NCBI GenBank assembly: GCA_937967725.1
Contig: CALBSY010000245.1
Location: forward strand, 1-5,775
Direction of reading: 5' to 3'
Source of the DNA: an uncultured Alphaproteobacteria bacterium
GTDB taxonomy: Bacteria; Pseudomonadota; Alphaproteobacteria; Caulobacterales; Aquidulcibacteraceae
Length of the DNA: 5,775 bases
Both the position numbers and the translations under genes were made by a program. Positions 1 to 5,434 of the stretch are shown here, piece after piece. The notes under the pieces are model-generated. The model saw only the letters and a list, made by a program, of their open reading frames with translations, was not told where the DNA came from and did no database searches. The first letter of the stretch is position 1. Each line of letters begins with the position of its first letter.

Positions 1-247
1 AGAGATTGGCGTAAGCGCCGCAGGCTTGGCGCGTCTGACCCATGCCAGCGAGCGCGGAGTAAGTTCGCCTCTTCCCCGAACCTCGCGCCATTATTCTCGT
101 CAGCGGTTGGTCGCCACGGCCACTGTGTGGCGCCGGAGACGCAGCCGCCGTCCGACTGCGATCTCAGGAGCTGTCCACGTGTCGTGCAGCTTGCCGACGG
201 GGCGCCTGTGTGCTCGGCTACCGCCGTACGGTAAGACGGGGAGCATC
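1..247. other. Non-coding leader upstream of the beta-barrel gene
   Basis: I support no gene here. One plus-strand frame stays open from the window edge into the beta-barrel gene, but its translation is Arg/Ser/Pro-rich, without domain character, and ends in front of a perfect signal peptide, so I read it as GC-rich chance. Another plus frame stops with TAA at 12-14 after three codons, which could be the end of an upstream gene but cannot be tested. A weak inverted repeat (CGCCAC 112-117, GTGGCG 127-132) is present. I found no convincing -35/-10 pair. The beta-barrel promoter is presumably somewhere in this stretch. Confidence 0.5.
238..243 (+). promoter_or_regulatory. Ribosome binding site of the beta-barrel gene
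   Basis: GGGGAG lies 4 nt before the ATG at 248. Together with the signal peptide that starts at that ATG, it fixes the translation start there and argues against the TTG at 26, although the frame is open further upstream. Confidence 0.6.
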
Positions 248-1018
248 ATGAAAAAGCTTCTACTCGCTTGCTCAATCGCCACACTGACCTTTGCCTCCGC
301 TTCGGCCATCGCGACCGAAGCCGCCGCCCAAGGACCCGGCGCGACCACCGACTGGACTGGTTTCTACGCTGGGGTCCATCTGGGCTACGGCTACGGAGAT
401 GGGGACGGCAGCACCGGCCTCCTGCCAAGCCCGGTCGCCTTCGGCGCTGCACCGTTCACCTCATCGATTGATTTCGATGGGTTTGCGGCTGGAGGACAAG
501 CCGGCTTCAACTGGCAGTCGGGCAGTTTCTTGTTCGGCGTCGAAGCCGACCTCGCGTGGACCGACATTGATGGGACGGATAGGGTGACGCCTCTTTCCAC
601 CGCTGGCGGGACGCCTATTGCCGCGTGGTTTCAGGACGGAACAGCGGATGTGAACTGGTTCGGCACGCTGCGGGCCAGAGCCGGCATTTTCGCCAATCCC
701 ACCACGATGATCTATCTAACCGGCGGCGCTGCCTTCGCCGACGTCGAGTACACGACCTTCACGTCGTTCACGCCCGCGCCGATGTTCCAATACGCCGGCA
801 GCGATAGCGAGACGGCGATGGGTTGGACGGCGGGCGGCGGCGTCGAATGGTCCATCGGGGCCGATTGGTCGATGAAGGCCGAGTACCTCTATTTCGACCT
901 CGACGACGAAGTCAGCTACAACGCCCTGCCGCTCGCAGCGAACCCACCGTTCGAAGTGACGCAGAGGTTCGAGACAGAGGGCAGGTTCATCCGCTTCGGA
1001 GTCAATCGCCGCTTCTGA
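248..1018 (+). CDS. Outer-membrane beta-barrel protein (Omp25/porin-like family)
   Basis: A 256-residue protein predicted to be exported and inserted in the outer membrane. Residues 1-22 or so form a Sec signal peptide: MKK, then a hydrophobic core, then A-S-A-S-A, with a likely signal peptidase I site after that or after A-A-A near residue 27. Cys8 sits too close to the N-terminus to be a lipobox. Mature residues 35-42 are D-W-T-G-F-Y-A-G, the first beta-strand signature of the alphaproteobacterial Omp25/Omp31-like barrels (OMP_b-brl type). Alternating Gly/aromatic strands follow, including F-N-W-Q-S-G and F-G-V-E-A-D. The protein ends in phenylalanine (R-F-G-V-N-R-R-F), the usual C-terminal signal for the BAM machinery. 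About 220 mature residues fits an eight-stranded barrel. There is no OmpA-like peptidoglycan domain. A structural or surface-adhesion role is typical of the family; transport is not shown. The gene converges on the minus-strand cluster. Confidence 0.88.
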   Translation: MKKLLLACSIATLTFASASAIATEAAAQGPGATTDWTGFYAGVHLGYGYGDGDGSTGLLPSPVAFGAAPFTSSIDFDGFAAGGQAGFNWQSGSFLFGVEADLAWTDIDGTDRVTPLSTAGGTPIAAWFQDGTADVNWFGTLRARAGIFANPTTMIYLTGGAAFADVEYTTFTSFTPAPMFQYAGSDSETAMGWTAGGGVEWSIGADWSMKAEYLYFDLDDEVSYNALPLAANPPFEVTQRFETEGRFIRFGVNRRF

Positions 1019-1023
1019 GGCGA

Positions 1024-1055
1024 CCACGCTCAGCGCGACGCAGCCACGCTAAGCG
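1024..1055 (+). repeat. Short direct repeat, 20-nt period
   Basis: CCACGCTCAGCG (1024-1035) recurs as CCACGCTAAGCG (1044-1055) with one mismatch in 12. The two copies interleave with the 11-bp inverted repeat, so the right inverted arm could have arisen from the same unit. This is very short and may be only low-complexity GC sequence. Confidence 0.35.
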
Positions 1056-1068
1056 GCCGCGCTGAGCG
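1027..1068. terminator. Perfect 11-bp inverted repeat at a convergent gene end; possible bidirectional terminator
   Basis: CGCTCAGCGCG (1027-1037) is exactly reverse-complementary to CGCGCTGAGCG (1058-1068), around a 20-nt loop. The left arm lies 9 nt past the beta-barrel stop. The right arm encodes the last residues of the GNAT protein, whose TAG stop (1049-1051) is in the loop. No T-run follows on either strand, so this is not a canonical intrinsic terminator. It could be a stem that blocks read-through or protects 3' ends, or a protein-binding palindrome. The position between two convergent genes favours transcript-end function. Confidence 0.45.
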
Positions 1069-1576
1069 CCCAACGCGCGACGCCTGGATAAGGCGGCGCC
1101 CCGGTGTCGGCGAAGCCGCTCTTCGCCAGTGTGCGCGCAGCGTGTGTGTCCTCCGCATCGAGATGAGCGATGACGCGATTTGCGCCGTTGGCAAGCGCCC
1201 AAGTTGAGAGAGCGCGCACCGTATCTCCACCGAAGCCGCGGCCGCGGAATTCAGGCAACAGACCAAAAGCGAGCTCGACTTCACCATCATCGTCCGGTCG
1301 CCCAATCAGCGCGGCGATGCCGACCAGCCGCGGCGGGGCGCGTTCGCCTTCGTTGGCGAGGATGGCCCAGCCGTACCAGCCCTGACCCTCCGGATCGTGC
1401 GCGAGGTTGCGCGCGGCCCACTCGAACGCCGCGGTTTCGAATGGCGCGGGCGGCCAAACCGCCTCGTGCGTGACCGCGATAGCGTTGAAGAACGCGGTGC
1501 GGCTGCCGGCTTGCAGCGCGGCCAAATCCGTATCGAACGCCAAGAGCGCCAAGCGCCCCGCGGTCAGCACCAGCAT
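1049..1576 (-). CDS. GNAT family N-acetyltransferase (RimJ/RimL-like)
   Basis: A 175-residue cytoplasmic acetyltransferase that would move acetyl from acetyl-CoA to an amine; the acceptor is unknown. Motif A, the pyrophosphate-binding loop of the GNAT fold, is at residues 106-117, with R111-G-R-G114-F-G116. It is preceded by the strand V-E-L-A-F-G (100-105), whose E101 is a possible general base. Residues 138-155 (H-L-D-A-E-D-T-H-A-A-R through K-S-G-F) match the C-terminal helix and 'S/K-x-G-F' of the Acetyltransf_3 (RimJ/RimL) branch. The length is normal for a single GNAT domain. I chose the ATG at 1576 because AGGGGAG lies 6 nt upstream; the frame is also open to an ATG at 1603 and a TTG at 1633 that overlaps the permease stop, but neither has a recognisable ribosome binding site. 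It is the last gene of the minus-strand run. Family confidence is high, substrate unknown. Confidence 0.85.
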   Translation of the reverse strand: MLVLTAGRLALLAFDTDLAALQAGSRTAFFNAIAVTHEAVWPPAPFETAAFEWAARNLAHDPEGQGWYGWAILANEGERAPPRLVGIAALIGRPDDDGEVELAFGLLPEFRGRGFGGDTVRALSTWALANGANRVIAHLDAEDTHAARTLAKSGFADTGAPPYPGVARWALSAAA

Positions 1577-1582
1577 GGCCGT

Positions 1583-1589
1583 CTCCCCT
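1583..1589 (-). promoter_or_regulatory. Ribosome binding site of the GNAT gene
   Basis: On the minus strand AGGGGAG precedes the ATG at 1576 by 6 nt. This strong Shine-Dalgarno decides between three in-frame candidate starts and gives the gene its own initiation signal, separate from the coupled genes upstream. Confidence 0.6.
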
Positions 1590-1629
1590 CGCTTGCTCAG
1601 CATTATGTGAACGCGATGCGCGCGATCAC

Positions 1630-3204
1630 TCAAAGTGAGGATTCGGAAATATTCACAACTGGGATCGCCGCCGGATCGCGGCGCGGGCGGCTTTCATGCA
1701 GCGCCAACACGAGACCGAACGCGCTGATGGCGGGCAACAGCGCCGCCAGTGGCCAACCGGCGACAGCGAGGCCGGTCGCTCCGATCCAGCCCATGCTCAC
1801 GAAGACCCGCCCGAAGTTCAGCATCAGACTGCCGCGCGAGCGGCGGCGGAAATCTTTGCGGCTGCCGGGTGTCTGATGCCAAACCGCGATCAGGCAAGTG
1901 GAGAGGATCGCCGCGGCGCCGCCAAGCAACAGCCAGAGTCCAGCCATCGGCGACACGACGATGGCCGTGCCGAGCACGGGCGGCGCCAACAACACCGCGG
2001 CGGGAAGAGCGGCGGCGAAGGCCTTGGCGTTGTCGACGCGATCGCGCGAGACAGGCGCTGAGGCAATTAAGTCGGGCGCGTCCTCAGCCGATACAGTGAG
2101 CCACGCCAGACTTGCCGCAAGCGACGTCACCAGCAGCACAAAACCAGCCGAGAAACCCGCCACCGCAATCCGGCCGATCTCCTCGTCGCCCAAGCGCGTT
2201 GCGAACACCAGGAAGAGCGGGATGAGGTAGAGCATTTGCAGCAGGATTTGCGAAAGCAACAGCGGATCGCGCGCCAGCAAGCGCCATTCCTTGCGCACCA
2301 GCGAGCGCCAAATGCCGGCGCGCATGCGCCGGCGGCGTCCATCGACACGGCGCCTGCGCGCGCCGAGGCCAGCGATGGAAGCGGCGTCGACTGCGAAGCG
2401 CGAGGCGTACCACCAAACGGCGGCAAGGTAGAGCCCAACCGCCGCGATCGCCCAAAGCGAAAACGCATCTAGCGCGCCAAAAGCGGCGCGCGCCGGCAAG
2501 GAGAGCACGTTCGCCGGATCGCCGAGCATGGGTGTCAGCCGTTCGAGTAGCGCCTGAAACATCGCGGCGCGATCGCGGTCGCCGGTGAAATTTTGCAGCT
2601 GCGTGGCGATGAAAAACGCCGCGCCAATGAACCCGGCGAGAATCTGCGCAAAAACGCGCGTGCTCTTCGGGCCGATGGTCCAGAACAACAGCCGCGCCAC
2701 GATGAGGCCGAGGCCGGTGGCAAATAGCGCCAGCAGCAAGATGCTCGGCGCGAAACTCATCCAGGCCCATCCGCCGAAAAACGGCAGCCAGATAAACACC
2801 GCTCCGGTCAGTACAAGATAGAGCAAGCTCACATTGATGGCGATCGCCGCCATGCGCACGATCAGCACTCGCCACACCGGCAGCGGCGAAGCCAACAGCA
2901 GATCGATGTCACCGCGCTGGTAGAGCGCTTCTGTGATCAGCATCAGCGCTTGCGACAGCATGAACGAAAGCAGCAGCGCGAACACGCCGCCGGCGATGGC
3001 CAACGCGGTCGAGGTGGGGATGGGCTCGATGTCCGACAGGATGCGTGCGACGCAGTAGCCGCCAAACCCGAGGGCGGCGATTATCAGGCCGTAGAAGAAA
3101 AAGCGGCGCACCCAGCGGTTCTTTCCGGTCGCCTGCCACTGGCGGTAGCCGAGCCGCATTTCGTGGCTGAGCAACCAAAGCACGCCGCCGGGGCCGAGCA
3201 TCAC
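1630..3204 (-). CDS. ABC-2-type transporter permease, double-length, about 12 membrane segments
   Basis: A 524-residue inner-membrane protein, the partner of the ATPase encoded directly upstream. About six hydrophobic segments lie in residues 35-270, then a very basic cytoplasmic loop (R283-R286 and R290-R293), then about six more in 315-505. The halves look like diverged copies. Each opens with a similar amphipathic stretch (S-H-E-M-R-L at 13-18, R-K-E-W-R-L at 304-309). Each has, after its second segment, a motif of the type D-L-(L/I)-x-A-S-x-P (D101-P107 and D378-P384), with an Arg or Lys exactly 10 residues after the Pro (R117, K394). The 'E...D-L-L-x-S-x-P' loop is typical of ABC-2 permeases, where it faces the ATPase. 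Most ABC-2 permeases are half this size and dimerise; this one may supply both halves, as in long permeases of the ABC_tran_2 kind. The start is GTG at 3204, overlapping the ATPase TGA as GTGA; ATG at 3201 is an equally possible start one codon on. No clear Shine-Dalgarno is visible, so translation is probably coupled. Substrate unknown; export is inferred from the ATPase type. Confidence 0.8.
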   Translation of the reverse strand: MMLGPGGVLWLLSHEMRLGYRQWQATGKNRWVRRFFFYGLIIAALGFGGYCVARILSDIEPIPTSTALAIAGGVFALLLSFMLSQALMLITEALYQRGDIDLLLASPLPVWRVLIVRMAAIAINVSLLYLVLTGAVFIWLPFFGGWAWMSFAPSILLLALFATGLGLIVARLLFWTIGPKSTRVFAQILAGFIGAAFFIATQLQNFTGDRDRAAMFQALLERLTPMLGDPANVLSLPARAAFGALDAFSLWAIAAVGLYLAAVWWYASRFAVDAASIAGLGARRRRVDGRRRRMRAGIWRSLVRKEWRLLARDPLLLSQILLQMLYLIPLFLVFATRLGDEEIGRIAVAGFSAGFVLLVTSLAASLAWLTVSAEDAPDLIASAPVSRDRVDNAKAFAAALPAAVLLAPPVLGTAIVVSPMAGLWLLLGGAAAILSTCLIAVWHQTPGSRKDFRRRSRGSLMLNFGRVFVSMGWIGATGLAVAGWPLAALLPAISAFGLVLALHESRPRRDPAAIPVVNISESSL

Positions 3205-3947
3205 GCCGTTTCTGCCGGGATGGCGCCGACGAGTTGGAGATAGACGTCCTCTAGCGTGGCGCCGCCCCCTACCCGGCTGCGCAATTGCTCCAGCGTGCCT
3301 TCCGCCAGCAGCTTGCCGTGCTGGATGATTCCGATACGGTCGGCGAGCCGCTCGGCGACATCGAGAATGTGCGTGGTGAGGATGACAGAGCCACCGGCGC
3401 GCACGCGCCGCTGCAGCAAGTCCTTCACTTGGCGCGCCACCGCGGCGTCGAGCCCGGTCAGCGGTTCATCGAGCATGAGTAATTTCGGGTCGTGGATCAG
3501 CGCGCCGGCGAGCGCGGTTTTCTGCTTCATGCCGCGCGAGAAGCCTTCGGTGCGCTCGTTGCGATTGTCCCAAAGGCCGAGAAACTTCAGCAGCTCTTCC
3601 GCGCGTTCGTGCGCCGTGTCGGCGCCGACGCCCCACAGGCCGGCGATGAACTCGAGATACTCCCAGGCGGTGAGCTTGTCGTAGAGCGAGGGTTCGTCCG
3701 GCAGCCAGGCGAGGATCGATTTGGCCCCGCGTGGATCGGCCAGCGCGTCGATTCCGAACACGTGAATCGAACCAGCGTCGGGACGCAGCAGACCGGTGAC
3801 CATGCGCAGCGTGGTGGTCTTGCCCGCGCCATTGGGGCCGAGCAGCGCATAGAGCTCGCCCGCGCGCACGTCGAAATCGAGCGCATCGACGGCGGTTTTC
3901 TCGCCGAACTTCTTAGTCAGCGCGCGGACGGCGAGCGCGTCGATCAA
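3201..3947 (-). CDS. ABC transporter ATP-binding protein (ABC-2 exporter type)
   Basis: A 248-residue nucleotide-binding subunit that powers the permease encoded next. Visible motifs: Walker A G-P-N-G-A-G-K-T-T (37-45), signature loop F-S-R-G-M-K-Q-K (136-143) in place of L-S-G-G-Q, Walker B L-L-M-L-D-E-P (156-162), D-loop G-L-D (165-167) and switch His193 in T-T-H. The 'S-x-G-M-x-Q' signature is typical of ATPases serving ABC-2 permeases (NatA/CcmA/drug-resistance type), not of importers. The Q-loop glutamine is replaced: W-L-P-D-E-P (81-86) has Asp84 there. A one-domain protein of this length, ending after a short C-terminal tail, is normal. The start is a TTG at 3947 sharing four bases (TTGA) with the lpdA stop; GGTGA lies about 8 nt before it, and the family N-terminus begins here, so a later start is unlikely. 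It overlaps the permease by 4 nt. The substrate cannot be told from sequence. Confidence 0.9.
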   Translation of the reverse strand: MIDALAVRALTKKFGEKTAVDALDFDVRAGELYALLGPNGAGKTTTLRMVTGLLRPDAGSIHVFGIDALADPRGAKSILAWLPDEPSLYDKLTAWEYLEFIAGLWGVGADTAHERAEELLKFLGLWDNRNERTEGFSRGMKQKTALAGALIHDPKLLMLDEPLTGLDAAVARQVKDLLQRRVRAGGSVILTTHILDVAERLADRIGIIQHGKLLAEGTLEQLRSRVGGGATLEDVYLQLVGAIPAETA

Positions 3948-5344
3948 GCTTGCATCACCCAGCCGTCAACGCCTTTGGCGGCTTCCTTGATGGCTTCGCT
4001 CATGGTCGGGTGGGCGTGGCAGGTGCGGGCGATGTCTTCGGCGGCGGCGCCAAATTCCATCGCCACGCACACTTCGCCAATCATTTCGCCGACGCCGGCG
4101 CCGACCATGTGCACGCCGATGACGCGCTGGGTGGCGGCGTCCTCGATCACTTTCACCATGCCGTCGGTTTCGTGGTTGGTGCGCGCGCGCGAATTGGCCA
4201 TGAACGGAAACTTGCCGTCCTTGTACTCGACGGTCTCCGCTTTGGGGTCGTGCTGCGCCTTGACAGCGGTGGGGTCTTGGGGGTCGGTGTAGATGTCGTT
4301 GGGAATGACGTCATAGTTCACGTGGCCCCATTGGCCGGCGATGATCTGCGCGGCGGCGATCCCCTCCTCCTCGGCCTTGTGCGCCAGCATCGTCCCGGTC
4401 GTGCAATCGCCGATGACGTAGACGCCATCGACATTGGTTTTGAAATGGCCGTCGTGCTCGATGAAGCCGCGCTTGTCGGTGGCGACGCCGACGCTGTCGA
4501 GGCCGAGTCCTTCCGTGTGCGGTTTGCGGCCGATGGCGACGAGCACGACATCGGCTTCAAGCGTGCGCGCTTGCCCGCCCTTGGCGGGCTCGATCGAGAC
4601 CTGCAATCCGTCGCGGGTTTTCTCGACGCCGGCGACCTTATGACCGAGCTCGAACTTCACGCCCTGTTTCTTCAGCACTTTCTGAAACGCGGAAGCGATC
4701 TCGCTGTCTGTGCCCGGGATGATGCGATCGAGGAATTCGACGACGGTGACCTCCGCGCCCAACCGCCGCCAAACGCTGCCGAGTTCGAGCCCGATCACGC
4801 CTGCGCCGCCGACGATGAGCTTCTCTGGCACGCGCTCCAGCGCCAGCGCGCCGGTTGAAGTCACAATGCGTTCCTCGTCGATATCGACGCCCGGCAGGCC
4901 GGCCGGTTCGGAGCCCGTTGCGATGACGATGTTCTTGGTTTCGAGCGTCTGCGAACCGCCGTCGCTGAGCGCCACCTCGACACGGCCGGCGGTGGCGATG
5001 CGGCCGGCGCCTTTCACGTAGTCGACTTTGTGCTTGCGCATCAAAAACTCGACGCCCTTGGTCAACCCTTCGACCGCGTCGTCTTTCTGCTTCATCATCT
5101 GCGGAAGATCGAGCGAAAGCCCGTCGATCTTCACGCCCATGGACGGGAAGGTCTTGCGCGCGGCCTCGTAATACTCGCTGGCGTGCAAAAGCGCCTTCGA
5201 CGGGATGCAGCCGACATTGAGGCAGGTGCCGCCGAGTTTGCCGCGCTTCTCGACTATGGCGGTCTTCAAGCCGAGCTGGCCGGCGCGGATGGCGCAATTG
5301 TAGCCGCCGGGGCCGCCCCCGATAATGACGAGATCGTAGCTCAT
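3944..5344 (-). CDS. lpdA: Dihydrolipoyl dehydrogenase (E3 of 2-oxo acid dehydrogenase complexes)
   Basis: A 466-residue flavoenzyme that reoxidises dihydrolipoamide on the E2 subunit of pyruvate, 2-oxoglutarate or branched-chain 2-oxo acid dehydrogenase, passing electrons through a disulfide and FAD to NAD+. Seen in order: FAD-binding G-G-G-P-G-G (9-14); redox disulfide Cys41/Cys46 in G-G-T-C-L-N-V-G-C-I-P-S-K; A-T-G-S (142-145); NAD-binding G-A-G-V-I-G (180-185), with Glu203 ending the second strand, which favours NAD+ over NADP+; second FAD contact around I-G-D (311-313) and L-A-H-K-A-E-E-E-G; and the active-site His445/Glu450 pair in H-A-H-P-T-M-S-E. Length is standard. The oddity is residues 352-376 of the interface domain, where the family's T-x-P-E-(V/I)-A-x-V-G-x-(T/S)-E is replaced by D-P-rich sequence without change in length. 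The ATG has GGAG 5 nt upstream. Catalytic residues are all present, so I expect activity. Which complex it serves is not shown. Confidence 0.95.
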   Translation of the reverse strand: MSYDLVIIGGGPGGYNCAIRAGQLGLKTAIVEKRGKLGGTCLNVGCIPSKALLHASEYYEAARKTFPSMGVKIDGLSLDLPQMMKQKDDAVEGLTKGVEFLMRKHKVDYVKGAGRIATAGRVEVALSDGGSQTLETKNIVIATGSEPAGLPGVDIDEERIVTSTGALALERVPEKLIVGGAGVIGLELGSVWRRLGAEVTVVEFLDRIIPGTDSEIASAFQKVLKKQGVKFELGHKVAGVEKTRDGLQVSIEPAKGGQARTLEADVVLVAIGRKPHTEGLGLDSVGVATDKRGFIEHDGHFKTNVDGVYVIGDCTTGTMLAHKAEEEGIAAAQIIAGQWGHVNYDVIPNDIYTDPQDPTAVKAQHDPKAETVEYKDGKFPFMANSRARTNHETDGMVKVIEDAATQRVIGVHMVGAGVGEMIGEVCVAMEFGAAAEDIARTCHAHPTMSEAIKEAAKGVDGWVMQA

Positions 5345-5349
5345 TGATG

Positions 5350-5353
5350 CTCC
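5350..5353 (-). promoter_or_regulatory. Ribosome binding site of lpdA
   Basis: GGAG on the minus strand, 5 nt before the ATG at 5344. It agrees with the family N-terminus (M-S-Y-D-L-V-I-I-G-G-G) starting at this ATG. Confidence 0.5.
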
Positions 5354-5360
5354 GCGGGGA

Positions 5361-5412
5361 GAGCGCGCGGGCGCGCGCGATTTGGCGCGAACCTAGGCAC
5401 GCGCGCGCGGCG
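5361..5412. repeat. Alternating CG-rich tract in the lpdA leader
   Basis: Two runs of alternating C and G (about 5363-5379 and 5400-5409) flank a short AT-richer island around 5380-5399. The runs are self-complementary and can pair with each other in several registers, so stable secondary structure in the lpdA leader, or Z-form DNA, is possible. No single well-defined stem with a T-run is seen. Confidence 0.3.
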
Positions 5413-5418
5413 GATCAA
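5390..5418 (-). promoter_or_regulatory. Candidate sigma-70-like promoter for lpdA
   Basis: On the minus strand TTGATC (5418-5413) and TAGGTT (5395-5390) are separated by exactly 17 nt. The -35 matches TTGACA at four of six bases and the -10 matches TATAAT at three of six, so the site is weak. It would start transcription near 5383 and give a leader of about 40 nt. Placement between the membrane gene and lpdA is sensible, but lpdA may instead be read through from upstream. Confidence 0.25.
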
Positions 5419-5434
5419 TGCGCGGAAACGGGAC

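Noticed and set aside
8..32. Possible stem-loops GGCG/CGCC and GCGCC/GGCGC near the left edge
   Set aside because: Stems of 4-5 bp made only of G and C are common by chance here, and the region upstream is not visible.
26..247. An N-terminal extension of the beta-barrel protein from a TTG at 26
   Set aside because: It is Arg-rich with no domain character, lacks a ribosome binding site, and would bury the signal peptide that begins at the ATG at 248.
248..271. Lipoprotein signal (L-L-A-C at residues 5-8 of the beta-barrel protein)
   Set aside because: The Cys is only eight residues from the start, leaving no room for a hydrophobic core before it, and a later signal peptidase I site fits better.
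1626..1638. Small hairpin TCACT-CAA-AGTGA over the permease stop codon
   Set aside because: A 5-bp stem with a 3-nt loop and no T-run is too small to call a terminator, and the GNAT gene follows closely on the same strand.
2084..2875. A 263-residue minus-strand frame inside the permease gene
   Set aside because: It is an alternate frame of the permease, rich in Arg and Ala, without transmembrane or domain signatures, while the permease frame is clearly a membrane protein.
3492..4858. Long plus-strand open frames (3492-4292 and 3950-4858) opposite the ATPase and lpdA
   Set aside because: They are antisense to two strongly conserved proteins, have no recognisable domains or start signals, and such frames are expected in GC-rich coding DNA.
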